Source: Anatilimnocola floriformis (lineage in GTDB: Bacteria > Planctomycetota > Planctomycetia > Pirellulales > Pirellulaceae). Taken from it: a stretch of 64,000 nt of DNA. A program made the position numbers and the translations under genes. Under the pieces are notes generated by a model. The model had not been told where the DNA came from. It worked only from the letters and a program-made list of their open reading frames with translations, and made no database searches. Below are positions 26,702 through 35,612 of this stretch, piece after piece; the stretch's first letter is position 1; the number at the start of each line of letters is the position of its first letter. The stretch covers positions 1,054,001 through 1,118,000 of the forward strand of contig NZ_JAMLFW010000001.1 of NCBI RefSeq assembly GCF_024256385.1, read 5' to 3'.

Positions 26702-28012
26702 CTACGACAACGCTTTGCGAATGACATGGCCGTCGCGCACGATCATGATCGGGCGGCCGGTGTTGGTGTGGTATTCGCGCGTGTGGTCGATGCCCAGCGT
26801 GTGGTAGAAGGTCGCGGCCACGTCGTCGGGCGTGATCGCTTCGTTCTTCGGCATGGCGGCTTTTTCGTCGCTTTCGCCGATGACCTGGCCACCTTTCACG
26901 CCGCCGCCAGCGAGCAGCATGAACATGCAGCGCGGGTAGTGGTCGCGACCGCCTTCTTCGCTGCGGCTGTTGATTTTTGGCGTGCGGCCGAATTCGCCGG
27001 TCACAAAGACCGCGGTTGAATCGAGCAGACCTTTCTGATGCAAGCCGTTGAGCAGCGCGGCGACGCCGGTGTCGAGCTGCGGCAACTGCTTGGTCTTCAG
27101 ATTGGTGAAGTTGTTCTGGTGCGTATCCCAACCGCCGAGCGTGAGCGTGACGAAGCGGACGCCCGATTCGATCAGCCGCGTCGCAAGCAAGCAGCTCATA
27201 CCAAAGGTATCGCCACCGAACGGTTCGGCAAACTTCGGCGATTCCTTGCTCACGTCAAACGCATCGCGGGCTCGCTTCGAGGTGATGATTGAGTGAGCTT
27301 GTTCCGAGAAGCGATCGAGGCCGGTCAGCAACTGGCTGTCCTTCTCGACCTTGGCAAACGTGCGATCGAGATCCGAAAGCAAATTCTGGCGGCGTTCAAC
27401 TTCTTCAATGGTCAAACCATTGCCCAGCGAAATGCCGCGCACGCCGTATTGCTGACCCGGCTTAGGAGCGGCCGTGGTGTTTAGCGGGGCGTATTGCACG
27501 CCGAGGAAGCCGGTCCGCTGGTTGCTGTTGGGAATGGCGACGAACGGCGGCAGATCTTTTGGTCCGCCGAGTTCCTTGGTCACGACCGCGCCGTAGCCGG
27601 GATACTCGAGCGACTGAATCGGCCGGTTGCCGGTGTTCACGTATTCGGTGCCTAATTGGTGAGCGCCCAATGTGTGCGACACGCCGCGGAGCACGCAGAA
27701 CTTATCGGCCTGGGCGGCGAGCTTCGGCAGGTGTTCCGAAATCTCCACGCCAGAAGCAACCGTCTTAATCGGGTTGAACGTGCCGCGATATTCGGCCGGC
27801 GCATCGGGCTTGAGATCGAAGGTGTCCATGTGCGACGGACCACCGGTGAGATTGATGAAGATCGCACTCTTGGCGGTTGCCTTGGCAACTTCGCCGGCGG
27901 CAGACAGGCGGAGAAAGCCGGAAAGATTCAGGCCGAGCGCTCCCATGCCGAGAGCACCGACGCGGAGAAAGTCGCGACGCTGAACGCCATCACAGGTTCG
28001 AGAAGCAGCCAT
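26702..28012 (-). CDS. DUF1501 protein with Tat signal
   Basis: A 436-residue protein of the DUF1501 family (alkaline-phosphatase/sulfatase-like fold), abundant in planctomycetes. A twin-arginine signal is visible (RRDFLRVGALGMGALGLNL). Family blocks include NLTGGPSHMDTFDLKPDAP, the HQLGTEYVNTGN region, GMSCLLATRLIESGVRFVTL, GGWDTHQNN and FVTGEFGRTPKIN with RDHYPRC. It is the last gene of the cluster led by the ECF sigma factor. DUF1501 proteins are nearly always paired with DUF1549/1553 proteins, as here; the reaction is not established. Confidence 0.92.
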   Translation of the reverse strand: MAASRTCDGVQRRDFLRVGALGMGALGLNLSGFLRLSAAGEVAKATAKSAIFINLTGGPSHMDTFDLKPDAPAEYRGTFNPIKTVASGVEISEHLPKLAAQADKFCVLRGVSHTLGAHQLGTEYVNTGNRPIQSLEYPGYGAVVTKELGGPKDLPPFVAIPNSNQRTGFLGVQYAPLNTTAAPKPGQQYGVRGISLGNGLTIEEVERRQNLLSDLDRTFAKVEKDSQLLTGLDRFSEQAHSIITSKRARDAFDVSKESPKFAEPFGGDTFGMSCLLATRLIESGVRFVTLTLGGWDTHQNNFTNLKTKQLPQLDTGVAALLNGLHQKGLLDSTAVFVTGEFGRTPKINSRSEEGGRDHYPRCMFMLLAGGGVKGGQVIGESDEKAAMPKNEAITPDDVAATFYHTLGIDHTREYHTNTGRPIMIVRDGHVIRKALS

Positions 28013-28102
28013 GGGGACATTCCTTGATTGGGAGGTTGGTGGTTCGATGTTCTTAGTTCGTGGTTCTTAGTTCTTTGTCTTCAATCTGCGATCCGCAATC
28101 GC

Positions 28103-30829
28103 TTAATGATTGACAATAAATTCCTTGGTGTTGATCAGCGTCCAAAGCAAACCCTTGGCGCCTTCGAGGGGTGAGGTCGAGTCGGCGAGGAATTGCTGGC
28201 AGCGGGTCATTTCGTCGTCGGTGGGATAACGGCTGACGGTTCGCAGATAGATTTGCTTTACCAGCGTGGCCGGATCGACATTCACTCCCTCGGGCGTGGC
28301 AGCGACGGCGGCTTTTTCTTTTTCTGATCGCTTCAGCTCGGCGAGACGTTCTTCGATTCGCTTGGCTTGCTCTTCGTCTTTTTCCTTCTTGGCCCGTTGC
28401 AGGCGAACCGTCAACTTGGCGAGTTCTTTATTGAGATCTTCGCTCCGTACGTCCTTGCCATCCTTCGGCTTTTTCGCGCTGAGTTTGATCTGATCGATCC
28501 AAGTGTCGCGACCGCCGCTGACGGCTTGCAGCACTTGGCTGTCGTTCTGCAGGAAGACGGTTTGCAGCAGGCTGGCGTCCATCGAGCGATCGCAATCGCA
28601 ATTGCTCTCGCGAGTCGAACGGCCAAAGACTTGCAGGCCGAATGCGGCGTTACCGGCCGAGTTGCCTTGGGCGCGAGCGCTCGAGCTGGCGATGGCAATC
28701 GCGCGGCCCTTAAGTTCGTTGCGCGACTGAGCGGCCTTGGCGTCGGAAGCCGTCGCGACGGTGATCGCATCGTAAGCGACTTCGGCGGGCAAGCGGCGAG
28801 GAATGGCGCGGGCGAAGTTGCGTTCGTCCTTGCCGTTGGTTTCGTTCGGCTGCCAGCTGCGCTGGTAGGTGGCACTGGCGATGATCTCGCGATGGAGCCA
28901 CTTCATGTCGAACTCGTGGTCGAGGAAGCCTTGCGCGAGATAGTCGAGCAACGGCCGATTGCTCGGCGGGTTCGCCAGGCTCATATCATCTGGCGGTTCG
29001 ACAATGCCGACGTTGAAGTAGTTGGCCCAGACGCGATTGACAAAAGCCTTGGCGAAGAACGGGTTGTCCTTGCTCCGCATCCAGTCCATCAGCGGCACGC
29101 GGGCATCGGCCACGCCGTTGAGATCGATCGTTTCACCGCCAAGGACGCGGGCAGAAGCGCCAGCGGCTGGCGCCCGATTCTTGCCGTTGTCTTTGTCCTT
29201 GTTATTGTTGCGAGCCGGAGCGGTCGGCTTGACCACAAAGACTTCGCCAAAGGGAATGGTCTTCCCTTCCTTGAGGATGTCAGGCAACTTGCGGCGGAGG
29301 TCGTTCCCCTTCAGCGTTTTGTCGTCGAGGCCGGTACCGGCCATGATTTCTTTGTATTGTTCCTGGGTTTCTTTATCGCGGGCACCGGCCTGATTGAACT
29401 GCACGCGGGTGAAGAACGTCTTGAAGGCGTCGAAGTCGGCTTTCGACCATTGATCGAACGGGTGCTTGTGGCACTGGGCACATTGAATGCGAATGCCGAG
29501 GAAGGTGTAAGCCATGCCGATGGCCCGCTCCTCCGGTTGGCGGTAGTTGTTGCGAGCCCAGTAGTAGGGCATGGTGGGGCGTTCGGCAAAGGTCTCTTTC
29601 GAGTCACCCTTGTACATCACGCTCAGCTCTTCGCAGTAGGTCTTGTAGTCTTGACCCGGCTTGCGACTCTGGCCGAGGACGATCCCTTCGGCGATTTGAT
29701 CGTAGGGGGTGTTCTCGACCACTCGCTTGTAAATCCAGTCGTACCATTCTTGCGATGGAGCGGCGCGAACGGGCGAGACGTTGTTGAGTTGCGTTTCGTT
29801 GTTGCCGGTGAAGTCGCAGAGCTTGGTCGTCCACCAGGCCGCATAGGCCGGCGAGGCGAGGAGCTCTTCGACTTTTTCGGCACGCTTGTTGGGCGATTTG
29901 TCGCCGAGGAAAGCTTCTACTTCGGCAGCCGTGGGCAGCGTGCCGGTCAGATCGAGGCTCACGCGGCGGAGATATTCGGCATCGCCGGCTACTTCCGAGG
30001 GAACAACGCCGAGCTTCTGCAGTTTTTCGACAACGAGCTTGTCGATCTGCGTAGGCGTCGAAACTTTCGGATAGTGCTTGCCAGCCAGCGGCGAAACGGG
30101 GCGGATCACGGGAATCGGCACCACGGCGTTGTCGTAGCTGATGACGACGTGGGTGTCGCCGGCTTCGGTCGCCGTGACTTTGCCGTTTTCGTTGATCTTC
30201 GCGACTTGCTCGTTGTTCGTCACAAAGCGGCACAGCGGCGTGACGTCTTCGCGAACGCCATTTGGCCACACGGCGACAGCTCGCAGCTGGGCGACATCGC
30301 CGGCTTTGGTGAATTGAATCTCTTTCGGCGAGACTTCGAGCTGAACGAGCTTCTGCACATCCTTGGCGCTGTACTTCGCGCCGCCGGCGATCCAGCGACG
30401 AAGGACGTGATGTTGCCAACTTCCCTTTTTGTACCGCTCGCCACCTTCGTGGAAATCGGCGTCGGTTGGCTTGGCGAGGATCAGGCTCTCGTCGATCTTC
30501 TCGGTGTTCACGCGTGGGCGTTTGGCATCGAGCAGCGCGTCGTGATCGGCTTTGAAGTCGTAGCCGAAGAGGGAAAGGCGGAAATCACCGCGCCCCTGGA
30601 ACGAGCCGTGGCACGAGCGGCCGTTGCAGCCGAGGCGGCCGAAGAGCGGGCTGACGTGCTTTTGGAAATCGGGGACCTCATCGCCATCTGCTTCAGCAGT
30701 TGCGGCTTTTTGAAAGCGCTCGCTGATCGGCTGTTGCACTTCTTCGGCAGCAGTGGCCAATGAGGCGCCGAACAGCATTGCGCTGATCGCGAGCGGCCGA
30801 GCTGTGGTGAGCCAGCTGACGAATCGCAT
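28103..30829 (-). CDS. DUF1549/DUF1553 protein with Big_2-like domain
   Basis: A 908-residue exported protein. The ATG at 30829 gives a signal peptide (WLTTARPLAISAMLFGASLA); the longer start from 30889 is rejected. Order: a heme-like motif CNGRSCH at 68-74 in the usual GRGDFRLSLFGYD context, an Ig-like Big_2 region (VSPKEIQFTKAGDVAQLRAV), DUF1549 (SLDLTGTLPTAAEVEAFLGD), and DUF1553 (FVNRVWANYFNVGIVEPPDD, then REIIASATYQRSW) ending NTKEFIVNH. This is the standard partner of the DUF1501 protein that follows 90 bp later. The 798-aa antisense ORF is a shadow. Confidence 0.92.
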   Translation of the reverse strand: MRFVSWLTTARPLAISAMLFGASLATAAEEVQQPISERFQKAATAEADGDEVPDFQKHVSPLFGRLGCNGRSCHGSFQGRGDFRLSLFGYDFKADHDALLDAKRPRVNTEKIDESLILAKPTDADFHEGGERYKKGSWQHHVLRRWIAGGAKYSAKDVQKLVQLEVSPKEIQFTKAGDVAQLRAVAVWPNGVREDVTPLCRFVTNNEQVAKINENGKVTATEAGDTHVVISYDNAVVPIPVIRPVSPLAGKHYPKVSTPTQIDKLVVEKLQKLGVVPSEVAGDAEYLRRVSLDLTGTLPTAAEVEAFLGDKSPNKRAEKVEELLASPAYAAWWTTKLCDFTGNNETQLNNVSPVRAAPSQEWYDWIYKRVVENTPYDQIAEGIVLGQSRKPGQDYKTYCEELSVMYKGDSKETFAERPTMPYYWARNNYRQPEERAIGMAYTFLGIRIQCAQCHKHPFDQWSKADFDAFKTFFTRVQFNQAGARDKETQEQYKEIMAGTGLDDKTLKGNDLRRKLPDILKEGKTIPFGEVFVVKPTAPARNNNKDKDNGKNRAPAAGASARVLGGETIDLNGVADARVPLMDWMRSKDNPFFAKAFVNRVWANYFNVGIVEPPDDMSLANPPSNRPLLDYLAQGFLDHEFDMKWLHREIIASATYQRSWQPNETNGKDERNFARAIPRRLPAEVAYDAITVATASDAKAAQSRNELKGRAIAIASSSARAQGNSAGNAAFGLQVFGRSTRESNCDCDRSMDASLLQTVFLQNDSQVLQAVSGGRDTWIDQIKLSAKKPKDGKDVRSEDLNKELAKLTVRLQRAKKEKDEEQAKRIEERLAELKRSEKEKAAVAATPEGVNVDPATLVKQIYLRTVSRYPTDDEMTRCQQFLADSTSPLEGAKGLLWTLINTKEFIVNH

Positions 30830-30911
30830 GGGGAGTCTCCGTTCCAAGGTGGGGAGGAATGTTCGGGGAGTGCCGCTCGTTCGAAGCATGGCTTCGAACT
30901 ACGCGACCTTG

Positions 30912-31658
30912 CTAACTGGTTGGCTTGGGTTTTTTGTCGGCCGGAGCTTTATCGCTTGGCGCTCGTTCGGCTGGCTTCTTCTCGAGCGGTTTGTTCTTCG
31001 GCCGGTTGGCGTTGACCTGATTCATCAGGGTTTGCACGTGGCCGTCGATTACCTTTTCGCGATCTTGTTCAAACTTGCCGATGTCTTGATTCAGCCGGTC
31101 GAGGCGAGCGGTGGTTCGTTCGCGCTCGAGCTTCATCACTTCGATTCGGGCGGCTAGTTGTTCGCTGAGAATCTCGCGGAGCTGCGACTTCATCTCTTCG
31201 GTGTTCGCCGATTCGGGGTCAGTCATTTTCAAGCGAGCGACCAGCAACTGCGCTCGCGACTGCGCCTTCCAAGCCTTGAGTTCGAGATTGTATTGGCCGT
31301 CTTCGCGATCCTTCACCATCGCGAGCTTCTCGGTCACGCGGAACAAATCGCGAACAGCCCGTTCGTATTCCTTGGGCTGGCTCGTTTTCAAATGCGTGAG
31401 GAGCGCGGCGAGCTCGGCGTGGTTCTTTTCGACGAACTCCATTACTGCGGCTTCGCGCTCGGGAGTGATCGGGATGAGCTTGGCTTTGGGCTGCTCTTTT
31501 GGATTGGGCGTTTCCTTAACCGGTTCCTTCGGCGAGTCCTTCTTCACTGACTCTTTGACTTCGGGCTTGGCTGCGACCTTCTCGGGCCGCTGCGCAGCGG
31601 CAGTCAGCGACCAGGCCGAGCCGAGAGTCAACAGAGTTAGGAGGAGCCGTGAAGTCAT
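30912..31658 (-). CDS. Exported coiled-coil hypothetical protein
   Basis: A 248-residue protein with a signal peptide (LLLTLLTLGSAWSLTAAAQ). A Lys/Pro/Glu-rich linker follows, then long charged helices with heptad-like spacing (EQLAARIEVMKLERERTTAR and QDIGKFEQDREKVIDGHV), and a Lys/Pro-rich tail (KKPAERAPSDKAPADKKPK). It starts 4 bp after the anti-sigma-like gene, so it belongs to the sigma-factor operon. It probably acts in the periplasm as a structural or interaction partner of the DUF1549 protein (inference from position). Confidence 0.75.
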   Translation of the reverse strand: MTSRLLLTLLTLGSAWSLTAAAQRPEKVAAKPEVKESVKKDSPKEPVKETPNPKEQPKAKLIPITPEREAAVMEFVEKNHAELAALLTHLKTSQPKEYERAVRDLFRVTEKLAMVKDREDGQYNLELKAWKAQSRAQLLVARLKMTDPESANTEEMKSQLREILSEQLAARIEVMKLERERTTARLDRLNQDIGKFEQDREKVIDGHVQTLMNQVNANRPKNKPLEKKPAERAPSDKAPADKKPKPTS

Positions 31659-31662
31659 GGAA

Positions 31663-32199
31663 TTAATTCTCCTGCGACACCGCTTCTTGGGAATCGAGCG
31701 TCTGTTTGCCGGCGAGGCTCAGCACGGCAGCCGTCATCCACGAGGGAGCTTCGGTCGACATCACGAGGTCATCTTCAGCCAGGGCCAAATCGGCTTCGGT
31801 GAGAGCAGCACTTGTCGAGACCGACGGCGTTGGCTGTTCGTCGCTGGCAAAATCGGCCCGCACGGCCGACCAGGCGTTGGCCAGGGCAGCATCCTGCGAG
31901 CGATTGGTGGCGGAGTTCAAATTCAAAGTGACGACCAAGAGAACTGCCGCGGCGAGTGCGATGACAGCGCGCCAGACGATGGCTGAGGACCATGCCGGTT
32001 TGGTTGCCATGGCAGGCTGCAGCGTCTCGGCCGCACAAACGGTATGAAACAGCGCGACGGCTTCGGCGACTGCTTCGCGGGCCCCTTGATCGGTGGCCAA
32101 GCGGAGTTCGAACTCTTCCGTGGCAGCGACAGAAAGATCGCCCGCGACGTATTGAAACGCCAGCCAGGCGAGTTCTTCGTTTTGGTCAGGCTTATTCAT
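31663..32199 (-). CDS. Membrane anti-sigma-factor-like protein
   Basis: A 178-residue protein starting MNKPDQNEELAWLAFQYVAG, 4 bp after the ECF sigma gene. The N-terminal ~60 residues (LAWLAFQYVAGDLSVAATEE to FELRLATDQGAREAVAEAV) look like the cytoplasmic sigma-binding part, followed by one membrane segment (AIVWRAVIALAAAVLLVVTL) and an outer domain. No HxxxCxxC zinc motif is visible, so it is not a classical ZAS protein. Gene order and topology suggest it holds the sigma factor inactive at the membrane. Confidence 0.7.
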   Translation of the reverse strand: MNKPDQNEELAWLAFQYVAGDLSVAATEEFELRLATDQGAREAVAEAVALFHTVCAAETLQPAMATKPAWSSAIVWRAVIALAAAVLLVVTLNLNSATNRSQDAALANAWSAVRADFASDEQPTPSVSTSAALTEADLALAEDDLVMSTEAPSWMTAAVLSLAGKQTLDSQEAVSQEN

Positions 32200-32203
32200 C
32201 GAT

Positions 32204-32806
32204 CTACCTCGGCTCATTCCCGTCCGTACTATTCTTATCCAGCTGAGTGTCACTCAATCGCGCTCGCAACTTGATGAGCGCCGACCGCATTCTTCCCAAA
32301 GCTGTGCCTAGCGGAATCTGCAGCTCTTGCGAAATCACCGCGAACGTTTTCTCTTCGTAAATTCTCATCCGTACAATTTGTCGCTGGTCCGCGGGCAACT
32401 GCTCGAGTGCCTCGCGAACCTGTTCGACCGACTCGTGCCGGACGAGTGAATCTTCTGTCTCGCTTCGCCCCGAACCGCCATCGGGACCAGCGTCCTCGGC
32501 GATTCGCTTGACGATCTTGTCCCCCACCTTGTCCCGGCGGCGGATGGCCATGGCTTCGTGATAAGCCACCCGGAAGAGCCACGCCTTGCGGGTTTCTTCC
32601 TGGGTATCGCCACCTCGCTGGACCGCTTTGACAAAGGTCGCTTGGAGGACGTCGGCCGCCAACTGTGGATCCCGCAGCAGGCCCACCAAAAAACACCGAA
32701 GCTCTTCGCTGTGCTGGAGATACAGCGCAGCGACCTGCTCGGGGTTGAGTGGGGAGGGCGGGTTCACGGGTTGCGGCTTTCCAGTAAGATGCTTGCCAGC
32801 CAGCAT
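32204..32806 (-). CDS. ECF-type RNA polymerase sigma factor
   Basis: A 200-residue sigma-70 family factor. Region 2: LYLQHSEELRCFLVGLLRDP with DVLQATFVKAVQ, then KAWLFRVAYHEAMAIRRRDK. Region 4: LPADQRQIVRMRIYEEKTFA and ISQELQIPLGTALGRMRSAL. It heads a minus-strand operon with the anti-sigma-like, coiled-coil, DUF1549/1553 and DUF1501 genes, an arrangement typical of planctomycetes. It probably directs transcription of its own operon in response to a cell-envelope signal (inference). No ECF promoter could be fixed with confidence. Confidence 0.92.
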   Translation of the reverse strand: MLAGKHLTGKPQPVNPPSPLNPEQVAALYLQHSEELRCFLVGLLRDPQLAADVLQATFVKAVQRGGDTQEETRKAWLFRVAYHEAMAIRRRDKVGDKIVKRIAEDAGPDGGSGRSETEDSLVRHESVEQVREALEQLPADQRQIVRMRIYEEKTFAVISQELQIPLGTALGRMRSALIKLRARLSDTQLDKNSTDGNEPR

Positions 32807-32924
32807 TTATTGTCCGTGCACGAAAAAAATCGAGCCCCCTGCCCTGCAGAATCGGCAGTTATAATCTCACGCACGCCAGCGTTGCCTTTCCCCAGCCCTT
32901 AGTTCCTCAGCCCCAGCCCCACAC

Positions 32925-34709
32925 GTGCTCCTCGGTCCGATCTTCTCCCGCGAACTTGCCCTCACGCCTCGGCGGTGGCAGCACTACGTTTATCGCGTGC
33001 TCTACCCCGCCGCGCTCGCAGTGCTGATGTCGACGGCTTGGTTCATCGTGGTTGGCACGCAAGAGATTCGCAACACCGGCGACATGGCCCGCTTCGGCAG
33101 CATCTTGTTGCAGGTCCTCGCGCCGCTGCAACTCGCCGTGATGACGTTCCTCGCCGCGCTGGCTTGCGTCAGCAGCATCGCGCAGGAAAAAGATCGTAAG
33201 ACGATGGTGCTGCTCCTCCTCACGCGCCTCTCCGATCACGAAGTGGTCCTCGGCAAACTCGTGAGTAGTTTGCTGCCGGTCTTTTCGATGCTGCTCGCCT
33301 CGTTTCCGATCGTGGGACTCATCACGCTCTTCGGCGGCGCATCGTGGCCACAGATTCTGGTGATGTATGCGATCGCCTTTGCGGCGATCTTCGCGGCGGG
33401 AAGTCTTGGCACGCTGTTCGCGCTCTGGCGGGAGAAAACTTTTCAAGCGCTGACGATGACGGCGATTGTGATCAGCCTGTGGGTCGGATTGTGGGAAGCC
33501 GCGGCGCTGGTGGCAGGTGAAACTCAAGTTGTCAGCGGAACGACCATCAGCGAAATCACGACTGCAGTCAGTCCGTTTCGCGCGACTTGGTCGACGCTCG
33601 TAAATCCTTCGGTCACCGGAGTGTTGCCGCAGCAACTTCTCTTCGTTGCCGTGGCGCTTGGCATTTCACTGGTGCTCAATGCCATTTCGACGTTGCGTCT
33701 GCGGGCCTGGAACACGGGCCGCGATGCAATGCCGCGGAATGAAAACGCCGAGGACGAAGCTAAGACCGAAGAGCAAGCCCGCGCGGGACACGTCGATGCT
33801 CGCGTGCGCAAGGTCGATCAAAACAGCCGGCCGGTGTGGGACAATCCGGTGCTGTGGCGGGAAATGTGCACTTGGGCCTACGGCCGAAAAGTGCTGGTCA
33901 TGCGCGTCGCGTATGTCCTGCTCTTCGCCGCTGCCGCGGCGGGCATGTGGTTTACTCCGCGGCAAGTTCATGGCGCGGAGCAGGCCATCGTACCGTCCGC
34001 TGCCCGCACACTCGCGCCGTTTCTCGTCGTGAGCCTCGTGATCGTCAATGCACTCGCAGTCACCTCGATCACCAACGAGCGCGACGGCGGTGCGCTCGAC
34101 TTGCTACTGGTCACCGATCTCACGCCGAAGGAATTTGTCTTCGGCAAACTCGGCGGCGTGGCTTACGTTGCCAAGGAAATGATCGCGTTGCCGATTGTGC
34201 TGGCGATTCTCGCCTTCGCCCTCGGCGATATGACCTTCATCAACCTCGCGATGCTGTTGCTCGGCTTGGGGGTGATGAATGTTTTCGTCATCATGCTCGG
34301 TCTGCACTGCGGCTTGCATTACGCCAACTCGCGGCATGCGATTGGCGTGAGCATGGGGAATGTCTTTTTCCTCTGCCTCGGTGTCGTCACGCTTATGCTG
34401 CTGATGATTTCGTTCAGCGGCAAATTCCAAGGCCAGATCGGCCCGTTCCTGGCCTTCATCGTCGGCGGTGGCGTGGGGATCTTCGTGTCACTCGGCATTC
34501 GCAATCCGTCGTCGGCCATCGGCGTCACGGCAACGGTGTTGCCCTTCGCCACGTTCTTTGCCGTGACATCGTTCCTCATCGGTCACTGGTCAGATGTCTT
34601 CCTGGTCACTTGCGGCGCTTATGGCTTCGCGATCGCCGCCATGCTCATCCCCGCGATCAGCGGCTTCGATGTCGCGCTTGGGCGCTCACGCGGTGCGAAC
34701 GAGGAATAG
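32925..34709 (+). CDS. ABC-2 type transporter permease
   Basis: A 594-residue polytopic membrane protein starting with GTG (MLLGPIFSRELALTPRRWQH). It has the ABC-2/NatB layout twice: a first set of membrane segments with EKDRKTMVLLLLTRLSDHEV, then a second REMCTWAYGRKVLVMRVAYV with NERDGGALDLLLVTDLTPKE. Those two blocks are the usual coupling-helix signature. No ATPase gene lies next to it, so its motor must be encoded elsewhere. It is related in design to the permease at 49503, which does have a neighbouring ATPase. It converges with the YCII gene, sharing 24 bp. Confidence 0.85.
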   Translation: MLLGPIFSRELALTPRRWQHYVYRVLYPAALAVLMSTAWFIVVGTQEIRNTGDMARFGSILLQVLAPLQLAVMTFLAALACVSSIAQEKDRKTMVLLLLTRLSDHEVVLGKLVSSLLPVFSMLLASFPIVGLITLFGGASWPQILVMYAIAFAAIFAAGSLGTLFALWREKTFQALTMTAIVISLWVGLWEAAALVAGETQVVSGTTISEITTAVSPFRATWSTLVNPSVTGVLPQQLLFVAVALGISLVLNAISTLRLRAWNTGRDAMPRNENAEDEAKTEEQARAGHVDARVRKVDQNSRPVWDNPVLWREMCTWAYGRKVLVMRVAYVLLFAAAAAGMWFTPRQVHGAEQAIVPSAARTLAPFLVVSLVIVNALAVTSITNERDGGALDLLLVTDLTPKEFVFGKLGGVAYVAKEMIALPIVLAILAFALGDMTFINLAMLLLGLGVMNVFVIMLGLHCGLHYANSRHAIGVSMGNVFFLCLGVVTLMLLMISFSGKFQGQIGPFLAFIVGGGVGIFVSLGIRNPSSAIGVTATVLPFATFFAVTSFLIGHWSDVFLVTCGAYGFAIAAMLIPAISGFDVALGRSRGANEE

Positions 34710-35108
34710 GTGGCAGTTTGCCGCGCCGGATTGGCCGCAGGGTTTCGTGTTCGGCAAGTTCGATATTTCCAGTAACGGCCGAATCTCAATCGTGCCGAAT
34801 CTGGCCCCCGGTTGCTGCGCAGCGACGGCGATGGCTTCGTCCAGGTTATCGACGTCGATTAAATAAAAGCCGCCGAGCACTTCTCTCGTCTCCGCAAACG
34901 GCCCATCCGTAACGAACTGCTGGCCCTCACGAACTCGCACGCTGGTGGCCGCCGAGACCGGCGGAAGTGGCGAGGAAAGGATGTACTGCCCTTTGGCGTG
35001 CAGTTTTTGCATCGATTCGACCGATTCCTGTATCGCCCGATCAATCGCATCCTGCCCGATCTCGGCGAACGACTTCTCTTCGTGGTAGCAAAGCAGCATG
35101 TATTTCAT
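34686..35108 (-). CDS. YCII-related (DGPF-domain) protein
   Basis: A 140-residue protein. The N-terminus MKYMLLCYHEEKSFAEIG and the block VTDGPFAETREVLGGFYLID are diagnostic of the DGPF/YCII-related family, followed by DNLDEAIAVAAQQP and FGTIEIRPLLE. These small dimeric proteins are often encoded near ECF sigma factors, as here (the sigma gene lies about 1.9 kb away on the same strand), but their activity is unknown. Its 3' end overlaps the ABC-2 permease gene by 24 bp in convergent orientation. Confidence 0.9.
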   Translation of the reverse strand: MKYMLLCYHEEKSFAEIGQDAIDRAIQESVESMQKLHAKGQYILSSPLPPVSAATSVRVREGQQFVTDGPFAETREVLGGFYLIDVDNLDEAIAVAAQQPGARFGTIEIRPLLEISNLPNTKPCGQSGAANCHLFLVRTA

Positions 35109-35612
35109 GGGTCGCTCGGGTGCAAAGTGTAAGGATGATTTTAGGAGTAGCGCGCGCCGTTCCTAATATCGTTTAGTCGAATGACTGACGGAAGAATCGA
35201 CTGGGAACGAGAAATTCTTTGGTACCCGACAGAAAGCGTCCCTGCCGAAAATGGCGCACTTGACATTAGTGGTCAAATGTATACAATCGGTTTTGGCAGG
35301 TTCAGCTTCGACTCTTTGGCATTCTGGTAGACCGAGAGATATGGCAGCGATCCGCGGGATCGGGCTGCCTGATGGCGTTTCTTGCCGACCGAATCAGCGA
35401 GAGCGCCGGTGTTAAAGACGGCGCGAGATGTTGTTGGGCCCGCGGCGACCTGTTGTGAAACTGTTGTAAATCGCTGTTATTTGTTGTGCGATTTACGGGG
35501 TTGTTTTCCGTAAGTCGATTAGCAACAACGAATTAACTGGTTTCAGAAAACTGAAACAAGTGTTGTGCAAATCCGGTGGCGTTGATGGGTCAACTCCGCT
35601 GAATTCGTCGCG
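35109..35612. other. 500-bp intergenic region with several hairpins
   Basis: Lies between the starts of the YCII gene and the end of the BBP7 gene. It is AT-richer than its surroundings and repeats TGTTGT several times (35440-35530). Hairpins seen: TAAATCGC/GCGATTTA (35467-35474 with 35488-35495), TACGG/CCGTA (35494-35498 with 35508-35512) and GTTTCAG-AAAA-CTGAAAC (35540-35557), the last possibly ending BBP7 transcripts. Apart from a doubtful 49-codon ORF at 35181 I see no gene. Confidence 0.5.
35181..35330 (+). CDS. Possible small protein or gene remnant (49 aa)
   Basis: An ATG-started ORF reading MTDGRIDWEREILWYPTESV, then PAENGALDISGQMYTIGF, with codon use and composition more protein-like than the surrounding DNA, but no recognisable ribosome-binding site. 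It could be a small peptide gene or the 5' remnant of a lost gene. Low confidence because the ORF is short and in an intergenic region. Confidence 0.2.
   Translation: MTDGRIDWEREILWYPTESVPAENGALDISGQMYTIGFGRFSFDSLAFW

Noticed and set aside
28367-30763. 798-aa ORF antisense to the DUF1549/1553 gene
   Set aside because: Overlaps a well-supported family member; composition typical of an antisense frame.
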